DNA of 11,330 nucleotides from Chloroflexota bacterium (GTDB lineage Bacteria > Chloroflexota > Dehalococcoidia > SM23-28-2). The notes below the pieces were generated by a model. The model had not been told where the DNA came from. It saw only the letters and a program-made list of their open reading frames with translations, and made no database searches. Both the position numbers and the translations under genes were made by a program. This document shows positions 1 through 6,457 of this stretch, in pieces; the stretch's first letter is position 1; the number at the start of each line of letters is the position of its first letter. The DNA lies in the NCBI GenBank assembly GCA_030691665.1, contig JAUYDU010000014.1:1-11330 (forward strand), in the 5' to 3' direction.

Positions 1-375
1 CAGCCTGCGGAGGAAACGCGCCAGGCCTTCTGACGGCTGGTGGTCGGGCGGCGCCCTCCTGCGCAGCGCCTCCATCAGCTCCTCGAAACGGGCGATGCCA
101 CCAGACTCCGTCAGCGCGTCCACCAGGGGCTGGGTGGCCCACCGGGTCAGCTCCCCGTCACGCCACAGCCTGACGATGGCGTCCCGCTCGATGAGCCGCA
201 CCCGCTCTCCCGTGATGCCCAGGCGCTTGCCAGCCTGGCGCAGTGAGAGGAGCTCTCCGCTCTGGAGGCCATAGCGGAGCAGCAGCACATTGCGCTGTCT
301 TTCGGGCAGGGCCGATAGGAGCGCCGTCAACTTGTCTGTAGATGGTGAGGGCAGCAAGGCGGCCCCTCCGTCCAT
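1..375 (-). CDS. Sigma-70 region 4 helix-turn-helix protein, C-terminus cut by window edge
   Basis: An open minus-strand frame runs off the left edge; 125 codons are visible from the ATG at 373-375. Residues about 16-71 match sigma-70 region 4: LPERQRNVLLLRYGL, then a helix-turn-helix with GKRLGITGERVRLIERDAI. In housekeeping sigma factors this domain contacts the -35 element. No region 2 or 3 lies upstream: the frame is closed by stops near 541-543 and 577-579 and the PPC gene ends at 488, so this is not a complete sigma factor. Beyond residue 72 there is an extension (GGIARFEELMEALRRR, about 92-107) that could be a second winged-helix segment. The start is uncertain. ATG 375 has no good Shine-Dalgarno of its own, and an in-frame GTG at 466-468 is the alternative. 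The family call is strong; the function (transcription regulator or DNA-binding accessory protein) is inference. Confidence 0.75.
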   Translation of the reverse strand, partial: MDGGAALLPSPSTDKLTALLSALPERQRNVLLLRYGLQSGELLSLRQAGKRLGITGERVRLIERDAIVRLWRDGELTRWATQPLVDALTESGGIARFEELMEALRRRAPPDHQPSEGLARFLRRL

Positions 376-377
376 GA

Positions 378-422
378 TCAAGGCCCCGATGGGGCCAGTG
401 GAGTCCCGCAGTGGAGGGACAT
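378..422 (-). CDS. Possible 14-codon upstream ORF before the region 4 gene
   Basis: On the minus strand an AGGAGGT Shine-Dalgarno (434-440) is followed 12 bases later by ATG (420-422) and a short frame reading MSLHCGTPLAPSGP, ending in TGA at 378-380. The stop lies two bases before the ATG of the region 4 gene, in a different frame. This could be a leader peptide coupling translation to the downstream gene. It could also be chance, or the strong ribosome site may belong to the larger gene after a frameshift. The long spacing and tiny size keep confidence low. Confidence 0.2.
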   Translation of the reverse strand: MSLHCGTPLAPSGP

Positions 423-487
423 GTCTGGATTGGACCTCCTGTTTCTCAGCTGCCCATGCTCGCCGCACAAGGATGGCACTGCCCGCC

Positions 488-898
488 TTAACCGGGGTTC
501 GTTGATGCTTCCCCGTTGGACCTTCGCTCCCTGAGTTCGCTCAGGTGAACGTAGGCAGAGAAGACTGTTCCCCGGCTCAGATGCCCGCTTCTAGTGTTCC
601 CTTGCTGGTCGGTGAGAACAGCGTGGGCATGGATACGCAGGTGTCCGTCCCGTAGAGTGATGTTCCCGGTGCAACTCGCCATCTCATGAGGCGAGGGTAG
701 CTCGGGGAACTCTTCGTAATGCCGCTCTGTCTGATTGAACCAGGCAAGGGTGGCCTTCCTCAAGGCGCCAAAAGCAACGAAGGCCCCAAAGCAGATGTCG
801 TTCTCCTCCGCGAATTTGGTCAGGAAGGAGATCAGCTCAGAGTCACGATCAGCGCGGATGTAGAATGTCCTGGCAATCTCGTATCTAGGGGAGCTCAC
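488..898 (-). CDS. PPC/DUF296-domain protein
   Basis: This 136-residue protein matches the small PPC (plant and prokaryote conserved, DUF296) fold, annotated in bacteria as predicted DNA-binding proteins. Visible family features are an early FGAFVAFGAL glycine-rich strand (37-46), a SCTGNITLRDG turn (75-85), LRIHAHAVLTD (87-97) with paired histidines 90 and 92, and SGHLSRGTVFSAYVHL (104-119) with His106. Length is normal for a single-domain member. Translation starts at GTG (896-898), supported by a GAGGAGG ribosome site about eight bases upstream. It has no signal peptide and is probably a cytoplasmic homotrimer, as family members usually are. The cellular role in bacteria is poorly defined. 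It is separated by 157 bp from the beta-propeller gene, so it may not belong to the catabolic operon. It precedes the region 4 gene on the same strand. Confidence 0.82.
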   Translation of the reverse strand: MSSPRYEIARTFYIRADRDSELISFLTKFAEENDICFGAFVAFGALRKATLAWFNQTERHYEEFPELPSPHEMASCTGNITLRDGHLRIHAHAVLTDQQGNTRSGHLSRGTVFSAYVHLSELRERRSNGEASTNPG

Positions 899-1055
899 CG
901 ATACCGCCTCCTCGCGTTGTCACACGATGCCCTACCTTGGTCCGTGCCTGGAGCTTTCACTCCCGACGGCACAGCATGGGGTGAGAGGCCTCCTTGGCAT
1001 CTCCTCAGTCCTGCACAGCCAGCGCAACACCACAGGTCTCACCAGAGACGTCGGG

Positions 1056-1742
1056 CTACTTGCGGATGATGCGCACCACCTGCCCCTTCTTCGGGCTTGT
1101 GGCATCGCAGAAGATCAGGTCGCCATTCCAGAGGGTCAGGCCATGGGGCTCCGGCCCATCCTTGGGAACCTCGATCCGCTCAAGCTCCCGGCTCGTCTTC
1201 GGGTCGTGCCGTATGATGACGCAATCCTTACGGTAGGCGCACCATAGGCTACCGTTCTCCCACGCCAGGCCATGGTTCAAAGGAAGTGGCGAGACGATCT
1301 GGCCCACGCACGAGAAGTCTTTCGGGTTGATCTGCTGGATGAGTTTGGCGCCTGGGCGCCCAACCCAGAGCATCCCGTTCGCCCATTCGACGCCGTGGAT
1401 CCCGCCTTCGACGCCGCCAAGCTTCTCGCAGTTGTGCGCCTCCAGCGTCTTGCCGGTCTTCGGGTCTACTTTGATGATCCACTTTCCCCCACGGTCCGTA
1501 GGCCGGGGCTCGCGCCTTGGCTTCTCGATGCTGTTGTTGCTGATCCATAGGGCGCCGTCGCCGAAGGCTATCCCGCTGCCATTCTCCGACTCCGTCTTCA
1601 GGTGGCGGAGCGTCTTCCCCTTTGCGTCCACCAGGAAGACGTCGTCGGTCAACTGGTCTACCATCCAGAGGCCTTCCTTCGTCCCCTGGAGACCGTTGGG
1701 CATGGTGCAGGGCGCCATGAACATCAACTCGAACTTAACCAT
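1056..1742 (-). CDS. Cytoplasmic beta-propeller protein (SMP-30/Vgb-lyase-like repeats)
   Basis: A 228-residue protein built from repeated blade motifs. Strand pairs of the type G-x-LW recur at residues 24-26, 63-66, 123-126 and 164-167, with a degenerate one at 207-210. HG(V/L)xxW-type segments occur at 116-120, 157-161 and 200-205, and DPKT turns at 93-96 and 180-183. This is the pattern of NHL/SMP-30/virginiamycin-B-lyase-like propellers, which include lactonases, lyases and pure binding proteins. Only about five blades are visible, fewer than the six or seven common in such enzymes. There is no signal peptide, so it should be cytoplasmic. The ATG at 1740-1742 follows a GGAGGGAG ribosome site. 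As the last gene of the catabolic operon, lactone hydrolysis or ligand sensing are reasonable guesses, but no catalytic set can be assigned from sequence alone. Confidence 0.7.
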   Translation of the reverse strand: MVKFELMFMAPCTMPNGLQGTKEGLWMVDQLTDDVFLVDAKGKTLRHLKTESENGSGIAFGDGALWISNNSIEKPRREPRPTDRGGKWIIKVDPKTGKTLEAHNCEKLGGVEGGIHGVEWANGMLWVGRPGAKLIQQINPKDFSCVGQIVSPLPLNHGLAWENGSLWCAYRKDCVIIRHDPKTSRELERIEVPKDGPEPHGLTLWNGDLIFCDATSPKKGQVVRIIRK

Positions 1743-1809
1743 ATCTCCCTCCTACCTTACAAATGGGTTCTGTTGCCTACCTGGAGTCCAGGTCCCAAGG
1801 AACCGCGCA

Positions 1810-1840
1810 CTCCCAAGGCGGGCCTACTTCCTCTTGGGAG
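1810..1840 (-). other. Inverted repeat over the stop codon of the ABM-fold gene
   Basis: CTCCCAAG (1810-1817) and CTTGGGAG (1833-1840) are perfect 8-base inverted arms separated by 15 bases that contain the TAG stop (1824-1826). A further 6-base inverted repeat, ACCTGG-AGT-CCAGGT (1779-1793), follows before the beta-propeller gene. Neither is followed by a T-run on the minus strand, so they are better read as mRNA hairpins than as intrinsic terminators. Confidence 0.4.
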
Positions 1841-2147
1841 GGAACGCCGCCTCCGGCGGGTAGAACAGGCTGCCCGTGACCCTGGACGATGGCCCTGCCG
1901 ACCAGTCCTTCACCTCCTCCCTCCACTTCAGGTAGTGTGGGGCCTTGCGGTGTGCGTCCAGCGCGGCTTGATCCCGGTACGCCTCATACAGATGGATCTT
2001 GTTGGGATCGTTGGCGTCGAGCACGACGTCAAAGCGCACGCATCCAGGCTCATCCTCGTTCGAACCTCGGGCATCGCCTTTTATCGCCTCGAGGTAGCGG
2101 TCCCGGAATTCCGGCTTGATGCTGATGGTCACAATCTGTACGAACAC
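1824..2147 (-). CDS. Antibiotic biosynthesis monooxygenase (ABM/YgiN-like) domain protein
   Basis: A 107-residue single-domain ferredoxin-like protein of the ABM family, which includes quinol monooxygenases, LsrG-type isomerases and heme-degrading enzymes. The family signature is clear: an opening strand FVQIVTISIKPE (2-13), EPGCVRFDVVLDANDPNK (33-50), then LYEAYRDQAALDAHRKAPHY (53-72) with His66, His71 and Trp75. Length is typical of these dimeric cofactor-independent proteins. It starts at GTG (2145-2147), six bases after a TAAGGAG ribosome site, and lies 14 bases downstream of the Ldh2 stop, so it is almost certainly co-transcribed. In catabolic operons such proteins oxidise quinols or aromatic intermediates, isomerise small phosphosugars or detoxify reactive carbonyls. 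Which applies here cannot be told. Its last 15 residues are basic and Pro-rich, outside the domain. Confidence 0.82.
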   Translation of the reverse strand: MFVQIVTISIKPEFRDRYLEAIKGDARGSNEDEPGCVRFDVVLDANDPNKIHLYEAYRDQAALDAHRKAPHYLKWREEVKDWSAGPSSRVTGSLFYPPEAAFPPKRK

Positions 2148-2161
2148 GCCAAACTCCTTAC

Positions 2162-3223
2162 CTAAGAGATGACTGGCGGCAAATACTCCACCAGGTCCAG
2201 CTCCTGGGCGAACTTCTTCACGTCGTTCCAGGTGGTGTCGTCCAGGGGGATGCCGTTGGCCCTCCGCTCTTTGCGGGTGCGCGCCTCTGGCTCACCCGGA
2301 TACAGCACCTCGGTGAAGCCGGGCGCGGGAGGCGAGCTCTTCATCCACGCCGTCAGGACGTCTATCTCCTGTTTGGCTTGCTGCAGTGGCACGAACGGCG
2401 TCGGGTCAATCGCTATGATGAAAGACCCGTTGCTGTGTTGGACCCCGGCCGGGTTCGCAAGCTCTCGAGCGTGACCGTCCCTGTTCAGGATGCCCGCGAA
2501 GATCTCGACGAAGAACTGGAGGCCATAGCCCTTGTACCCGCCGAACGTCCGCATCGCCCCGCCCTTGCGGTACACCTTGACATCGGTTGTGGGCCTCCCC
2601 TCGGAGTCCATGAGCCAGTCATCCGGGAACTCGAGGCCCTGGCGTTCGTAGACCCGCACCTTGCCGGCTGCATGGACGCTGGTGGCCATGTCGAGCAGGA
2701 TGGGGCCCTCGAGGTTGCTGGGGAAGGCCATCGAGATGGGGTTGGTGCCAGTGCGCCCCTTGGCGCCTCCGTATGGGGCCACCGAGCGAGACATGCCACC
2801 CACGCCGGTGAACATCATGCCTGCCAGGCCCGCTTCGGCAATTATCTCGGTGTAGCCTCCGACCCTGCCCAGGTGATTGCACCGGCGCAGGGCGACCACC
2901 CCTATGACGCTCTTCCTGGCCTTCTCTATGGCCTTCTGAGTGGCCCGATAGGCTACTATGTGGCCCAGGTTCTTGTGGCCATCGATGATGGCGTACGTGG
3001 GCCCTTCCTTGACGACCTCAGTCGGCGATCCGGGAGTGCATGTGCCCTCCCGGATCGCTTTGAGGTAGTTAGGGACCGCCTGGACGCCGTGCGAGTCGTG
3101 CCCCACGACGTTGGCTTCTACAATCAGGTGTGCCGTGACGCTGGCATCCTCATGCGGAGACCCCACTGCGCGGAACGCTCGGTATGTCAGGTCTTCCAGG
3201 GCGTCTGCCTTGACTAAAGGCAT
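2162..3223 (-). CDS. Ldh2-family malate/L-lactate-type dehydrogenase, copy A
   Basis: A 353-residue NAD(P)-dependent oxidoreductase of the Ldh2 family (malate, sulfolactate and ureidoglycolate dehydrogenases, AllD, and cyclic imine reductases), which interconverts 2-hydroxy and 2-oxo acids with a fold unrelated to Rossmann lactate dehydrogenase. Motifs are GHDSHGV (41-47, His45), CNHLGRVGGY (115-124, His117), GTNPISMAFP (159-168, nucleotide/substrate loop), LLDMATS (176-182) and GGYKGYGL (228-235). Length is normal. The frame stays open to a GTG-less upstream ATG at 3283, but the ATG at 3221-3223 is preferred because a perfect AAGGAGGT site precedes it. It lies 74 bp after the second Ldh2 gene and 14 bp before the ABM gene. 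The substrate is unknown; context suggests a hydroxy acid made or consumed by the neighbouring lyases. Confidence 0.9.
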   Translation of the reverse strand: MPLVKADALEDLTYRAFRAVGSPHEDASVTAHLIVEANVVGHDSHGVQAVPNYLKAIREGTCTPGSPTEVVKEGPTYAIIDGHKNLGHIVAYRATQKAIEKARKSVIGVVALRRCNHLGRVGGYTEIIAEAGLAGMMFTGVGGMSRSVAPYGGAKGRTGTNPISMAFPSNLEGPILLDMATSVHAAGKVRVYERQGLEFPDDWLMDSEGRPTTDVKVYRKGGAMRTFGGYKGYGLQFFVEIFAGILNRDGHARELANPAGVQHSNGSFIIAIDPTPFVPLQQAKQEIDVLTAWMKSSPPAPGFTEVLYPGEPEARTRKERRANGIPLDDTTWNDVKKFAQELDLVEYLPPVIS

Positions 3224-3227
3224 CGTT

Positions 3228-3235
3228 ACCTCCTT
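3228..3235 (-). promoter_or_regulatory. Ribosome binding site fixing the start of Ldh2 copy A
   Basis: AAGGAGGT on the minus strand, four bases before ATG 3221-3223. It is a full match to the anti-Shine-Dalgarno. It argues against the longer in-frame start at 3283, which would add 20 residues unlike the family N-terminus. Confidence 0.8.
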
Positions 3236-3297
3236 TTTGCTTCTCATTTCCAATATCGATTCGTATTTCAGTCCATGGCACAAGGCAACTGGCTAGG

Positions 3298-4377
3298 CTA
3301 CATCTGGACATCCATGGGGATGCCCAGGTCGCGCGCCATCGCCTTCAGGCTGTCCACCACCTCGTCCTCAAGGGGGATACCACTCTTCAGGCGCTCTTCG
3401 CACAGCACGTTCTCGCGCTCCCCCGGGTACATGACGCCCTTGAAGCCAGGGAGCGGCGGGATGCTGTGAATCTTCTCTATGAGGGCGTCCATCTGGTCCT
3501 TGAAGTCCTCGCCGCCGGGGAAGGCGTCCACACGAAGGGCGCCAAACGCGTGGCTGCCACCCTTCTTGGTGTGAAGCATTGCCCCTCCAGAGCCAGAGAG
3601 CAGGCCGGTGAGGATATCCACCACCAGGGCGAGACCGAAGCCCTTGTAGGCGCCGTTCTCGATAGTGCTGCCCAGCGGGAGCAATGCCCCGCGCCCTTCG
3701 TTGAACTCGTTGGCATCAGTCATGGGTGTGCCATCGTCGTTGACGCCCCACCCCTCCGGCAGCTTCTTGCCGGACCTGGCGGCGATGCGCATCCGGCCGC
3801 CGGGCGCGACGCAGGTGGCCATGTCCAGCACGAAGGGGCCGCACCTCTTGCCGGGGGCCGCCACGCTGATGACGTTGGCCCCCACAGGCTTGCCCCTGCC
3901 ACCAGGCGCGCCCACGATGTTCCCGCCCGTGGTGAACGAGAAGCCCACCATATCGTGGGGGGGAGCCATCATGGAGTAGTAGGCGCCAGCGCCGTAGTGG
4001 GTGCTGTTGTACACCGACACCCACCCCGAGCCGTTCTTCCGCGCCATCTCTATCGCCTCGTTCATGGCCCGGCAACTCACAACGAAGCCCAACCCGCGGT
4101 CGCCGTCCACGGTGGCGGTGGTGAGGCTGCCGCGCCTGACCACGATGTTGGGGTGCGGGTTGAGCTTGCCGGCCTGGATATTCTTGATGTACTGGGAGCC
4201 GGGCACGATGTAGAGCCGCTCCACCCCGTGGGAGTGCACGCCCCTCAGGTCAGCTTGCACCAGAACCTCTGCGGTGAGATCCGCGTCGGGCTTGGGAATG
4301 CCGGCCTTTTGTAGCGCCACGGCGACGAACCTGGTGAGCTTTTCGGGGTTGGCCCTCCATGAGTTTCCTTCTACCAT
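3298..4377 (-). CDS. Ldh2-family malate/L-lactate-type dehydrogenase, copy B
   Basis: A 359-residue second member of the Ldh2 oxidoreductase family, clearly diverged from copy A. Motifs are RGVHSHGVERL (45-55, His50), NSTHYGAGAYY (124-134, His127), VGANVISVAAP (165-175) where copy A and most relatives have GTNP, VLDMATC (183-189) and GAYKGFGL (242-249). A glycine-rich stretch (GGNIVGAPGGRG, 151-162) precedes the nucleotide-loop motif and is longer than in copy A. The ATG at 4375-4377 follows an AAGGAGGAAGCG ribosome site. It is 45 bp downstream of the DapA-like gene and directly upstream of copy A. The pair could act on successive intermediates, on two enantiomers, or with different NADH/NADPH preference. 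Oxidoreductase family assignment is firm; the substrate is not inferable. Confidence 0.9.
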   Translation of the reverse strand: MVEGNSWRANPEKLTRFVAVALQKAGIPKPDADLTAEVLVQADLRGVHSHGVERLYIVPGSQYIKNIQAGKLNPHPNIVVRRGSLTTATVDGDRGLGFVVSCRAMNEAIEMARKNGSGWVSVYNSTHYGAGAYYSMMAPPHDMVGFSFTTGGNIVGAPGGRGKPVGANVISVAAPGKRCGPFVLDMATCVAPGGRMRIAARSGKKLPEGWGVNDDGTPMTDANEFNEGRGALLPLGSTIENGAYKGFGLALVVDILTGLLSGSGGAMLHTKKGGSHAFGALRVDAFPGGEDFKDQMDALIEKIHSIPPLPGFKGVMYPGERENVLCEERLKSGIPLEDEVVDSLKAMARDLGIPMDVQM

Positions 4378-4422
4378 CGCTTCCTCCTTAATCGAATGTG
4401 GTTCCTCTCGACTCAGTCGCCG

Positions 4423-5352
4423 TCATTTGGGCAAGGGAACAGTGAGAATGGGCTCCAGTTGGCCCAGACACGCCATCATCTCTTTCATGTCGTAGTCGTC
4501 CATGGCGTCTCCCTTACGTGTGGCTGCGTTCTTGATGACGCCGCGCACCCTCAAGACCTCCTTGGGCACTCGGATGCCCAGCAGGTGCCACAGCAACTGG
4601 AGCGGCATGGTCTGAGTCAGCGCCTGTCGCGCACCCTGCACGTCACCCTTCTCGAAGAGGTCCCATACCTTCACCTGGGCATCCACCACGTGACAGGCCG
4701 ACATCATGCCGCACGAGCCGCGCTCCATCTCCTGCACAAGGTAGTAGCCTCCGGACCCGCCGAACACACCCTTCAGCGCCTTCGACTCACGGTCGGTACG
4801 CTGGAGGGCCGTGATCATGTGCGTGCAGACGCCCGACTCCTCTTTCACGTACTGGATGGAAGGCATCTCCCTGGCCATGCGTACGATGAGTTCGGCGGAC
4901 ATGGCGTTCTGCATGGGCCCGCTCTGGTTCTGGACCACGAGGGGAAGGGTGGTGGCGCTGGCTATGCACCTGTAGTAGTCGGGCACGGTGGACATGGGGA
5001 CGTGCACTGCGAAAGGCGGCATGGCGACGACCCCGTCGGCGCCGACGCTCTGCGCGTGGCGGCTTAGGTCCGCTGTGTCCCTGGCGTTGAGGCCCGCCGT
5101 CCCGGCCACGAACTTCAGCCGCCGCGACGCGGGGAGCTTGGCCATCTCGTCCGCGATAGCCTCGGCACCGCGCTTCCGCTCGTCGTAGGAAAGGGCCTGG
5201 AACTCGCTGGAAGAGACGGGCCAGACGATGCCGTGGGCGCCACCCTGGCTACAGAAGCGGACCTGGGCCTGGAGCCCCTCCACGTCCATCTCCCCGCTCT
5301 TGTCGAACGGTGTCACCAGTATCCCGAAGATGCCTCTCAACTGCTCGGCCAT
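4423..5352 (-). CDS. DapA/N-acetylneuraminate-lyase family aldolase or dehydratase
   Basis: A 309-residue class I (Schiff-base) TIM-barrel enzyme of the DHDPS/NAL family. The N-terminus GIFGILVTPFDKSGEMD (7-23) and IQYVKEESG (166-174) with catalytic Lys170 are diagnostic, and VSSSEFQAL (46-54) replaces the canonical GTTGE loop while keeping hydroxyls. The highly conserved YN pair of the proton relay (Tyr133 in E. coli DapA) appears as QN (141-142), and the Arg that binds the DapA substrate carboxylate (Arg138) has no counterpart in the following QSGPMQNAM. It is therefore not a lysine-pathway DapA. A 2-oxo acid aldolase, dehydratase or an unusual variant are all possible. The ATG at 5350-5352 is preceded by GGAGG with seven-base spacing. 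It sits between the HpaI-like aldolase and Ldh2 copy B, consistent with a shared pathway. Confidence 0.87.
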   Translation of the reverse strand: MAEQLRGIFGILVTPFDKSGEMDVEGLQAQVRFCSQGGAHGIVWPVSSSEFQALSYDERKRGAEAIADEMAKLPASRRLKFVAGTAGLNARDTADLSRHAQSVGADGVVAMPPFAVHVPMSTVPDYYRCIASATTLPLVVQNQSGPMQNAMSAELIVRMAREMPSIQYVKEESGVCTHMITALQRTDRESKALKGVFGGSGGYYLVQEMERGSCGMMSACHVVDAQVKVWDLFEKGDVQGARQALTQTMPLQLLWHLLGIRVPKEVLRVRGVIKNAATRKGDAMDDYDMKEMMACLGQLEPILTVPLPK

Positions 5353-5378
5353 GACTTGCCTCCTGTGGCTATGAGTGT

Positions 5379-5417
5379 GTCCCGACAGGTCCCGGTTCTA
5401 CTGGGACAGATCGGGAC
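5379..5417 (-). other. Intercistronic nested hairpin between the aldolase and DapA-like genes
   Basis: An outer 7-base inverted repeat, GTCCCGA (5379-5385) with TCGGGAC (5411-5417), encloses an inner GTCCC (5389-5393) with GGGAC (5403-5407) around a nine-base loop. The right arm touches the last base of the aldolase stop codon (5417-5419). An alternative pairing TGTCCC (5378-5383) with GGGACA (5403-5408) is also perfect. There is no T-run on the minus strand, so an RNA-stabilising or attenuating hairpin is more likely than a terminator. Confidence 0.5.
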
Positions 5418-6295
5418 TACCAGGGCATGGTGCGGTTGGTGAACTTGCGGCCTGTCTCAATCAACTCCTTGCCGGACCTGCCGACGTTCAGGAACTTCAC
5501 GCCTTCCTTTATCTTGTCCAGGAGCGTCTCGGAGCGTCCGCTTTCCTGGAAGTAGCAGCCCGCCGCCTTGAGCGCGGCGAAGACGCGATTGCGTGCCTCC
5601 CACACCTCAGGTGGGTAGGGCGGGTCGTGTCTGTCCGGATAGCCGAAGGACATCCCCATGTCGCCGGGGCCCCACTCGGCGAAGCAGAGGCCAGGCACCC
5701 TGGTGCTCGCCTCGACGTTGGCCAGGGCGCGCCTGTTCTCTATCTTGATGCCCAGGATTATCTCGCCCTTGGGGTTGAGGGGCCAGACGTCGCACCGCTC
5801 CATGTACTCAGGCAGGGGGAGGCCCCACATCTTGGCGGCCACGTCCTGCCCGCCTCCGCCGCGGCGCCCTATGCCCAGTGCCTCGCCCACCCCGGCCGTC
5901 ATGTACGCAAAGCGGCCGGACTCCACGTACGCGCGGACGGCGCCGGGGGTCTCGGCGTGGCAGAGGAGCAGGCCATGGACGCCCCTGGTGAGCGCCTGGT
6001 TGATCATCCAGGAGTTGGCGCGGACCGCGTCCTCGCTCACGGCGGCCATGGGCAGGGTGACGATGACGGTGGGAGTGCGGTGGCCGCTCCTGGTGGGCCC
6101 ACCGGCGATGAGGCCGTGCATGAAGGCGTCCAAGGCGGCCATATCGAAGGGGTGGTGCTCCAGGTTGACGTTGATGCAGTCTGCCCAGGTCTTGGCCAGC
6201 TCTACTCCTTTCTCAAAGCATGGCCCATCTGTGGAGATGTTGTAGACCGGCTGTCCCTGCTCCAGCAGCTCGATCGCCTTGTTGATCCTGGTCAC
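5417..6295 (-). CDS. HpcH/HpaI-family aldolase (metal-dependent class II)
   Basis: A 292-residue TIM-barrel aldolase of the HpcH/HpaI/citrate-lyase-beta-like family, which cleaves 4-hydroxy-2-oxo acids to pyruvate plus an aldehyde. Residues 46-51, EHHPFD, match the EHxxxD motif with the catalytic base His47. LGIKIEN (181-187) supplies metal ligand Glu186, and GPGDMGMSFG (209-218) supplies Asp212. The Glu-Asp spacing of 26 equals that of E. coli HpaI (Glu149/Asp175). The segment aligned to the substrate-binding Arg70 reads VIVTLP (77-82), with no arginine. The protein is longer than the usual 250-270 residues, with a Gly/Arg-rich loop GRRGGGGQ (143-150). The start is GTG (6293-6295), seven bases after a perfect AGGAGG. 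It follows the permease genes by 152 bp and precedes the DapA-like gene by 64 bp. Confidence 0.88.
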   Translation of the reverse strand: MTRINKAIELLEQGQPVYNISTDGPCFEKGVELAKTWADCINVNLEHHPFDMAALDAFMHGLIAGGPTRSGHRTPTVIVTLPMAAVSEDAVRANSWMINQALTRGVHGLLLCHAETPGAVRAYVESGRFAYMTAGVGEALGIGRRGGGGQDVAAKMWGLPLPEYMERCDVWPLNPKGEIILGIKIENRRALANVEASTRVPGLCFAEWGPGDMGMSFGYPDRHDPPYPPEVWEARNRVFAALKAAGCYFQESGRSETLLDKIKEGVKFLNVGRSGKELIETGRKFTNRTMPW

Positions 6296-6420
6296 AGATT
6301 CACCTCCTGCGCATGTCTAGTGAAGGTCCAGCTGGGACAGAAGGATCCGCCTGGGGGGCCGTGCGACACGGCGGCCCGTACGGAAGCATAGGGCATTCCG
6401 CGGTGGAGGTAGGCCGGTTT

Positions 6421-6457
6421 CCAGGTGCAATATGGGCGGCACCTCCTCTACACCTGG
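6421..6457 (-). other. Inverted repeat plus orphan ribosome site at the permease stop codon
   Basis: CCAGGTG (6421-6427) and CACCTGG (6451-6457) are perfect 7-base arms flanking the permease TAG stop (6448-6450). Inside the loop, directly after the stop, is AGGAGGTG (6440-6447), a near-perfect Shine-Dalgarno. The only frame it could serve starts at TTG 6428-6430 (or ATA 6431-6433) and runs 37 codons to TAG 6317-6319. Folding would hide this site. No known domain is seen in the short frame, so it may be a remnant. Confidence 0.35.

Noticed and set aside
1036..1049. GTCTC-ACCA-GAGAC hairpin just after the beta-propeller stop as an intrinsic terminator
   Set aside because: The stem is only five base pairs and no T-run follows on the minus strand. 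It may be chance, so the end of the operon transcript remains undefined.
3224..3283. Twenty-residue N-terminal extension of Ldh2 copy A
   Set aside because: A perfect AAGGAGGT lies just before the internal ATG at 3221-3223, and the extension contains that ribosome site.
2378..4314. Plus-strand open frames of about 280 codons opposite the two Ldh2 genes
   Set aside because: Both are mirror frames of high-GC coding sequence. The minus-strand products carry full family motifs and ribosome sites; these do not.
6356..6377. GC-rich inverted repeats GCCGTG-CGA-CACGGC and GGGCCG/CGGCCC between permease and aldolase genes
   Set aside because: Short stems in very GC-rich DNA with competing pairings and no T-run; not distinguishable from chance.
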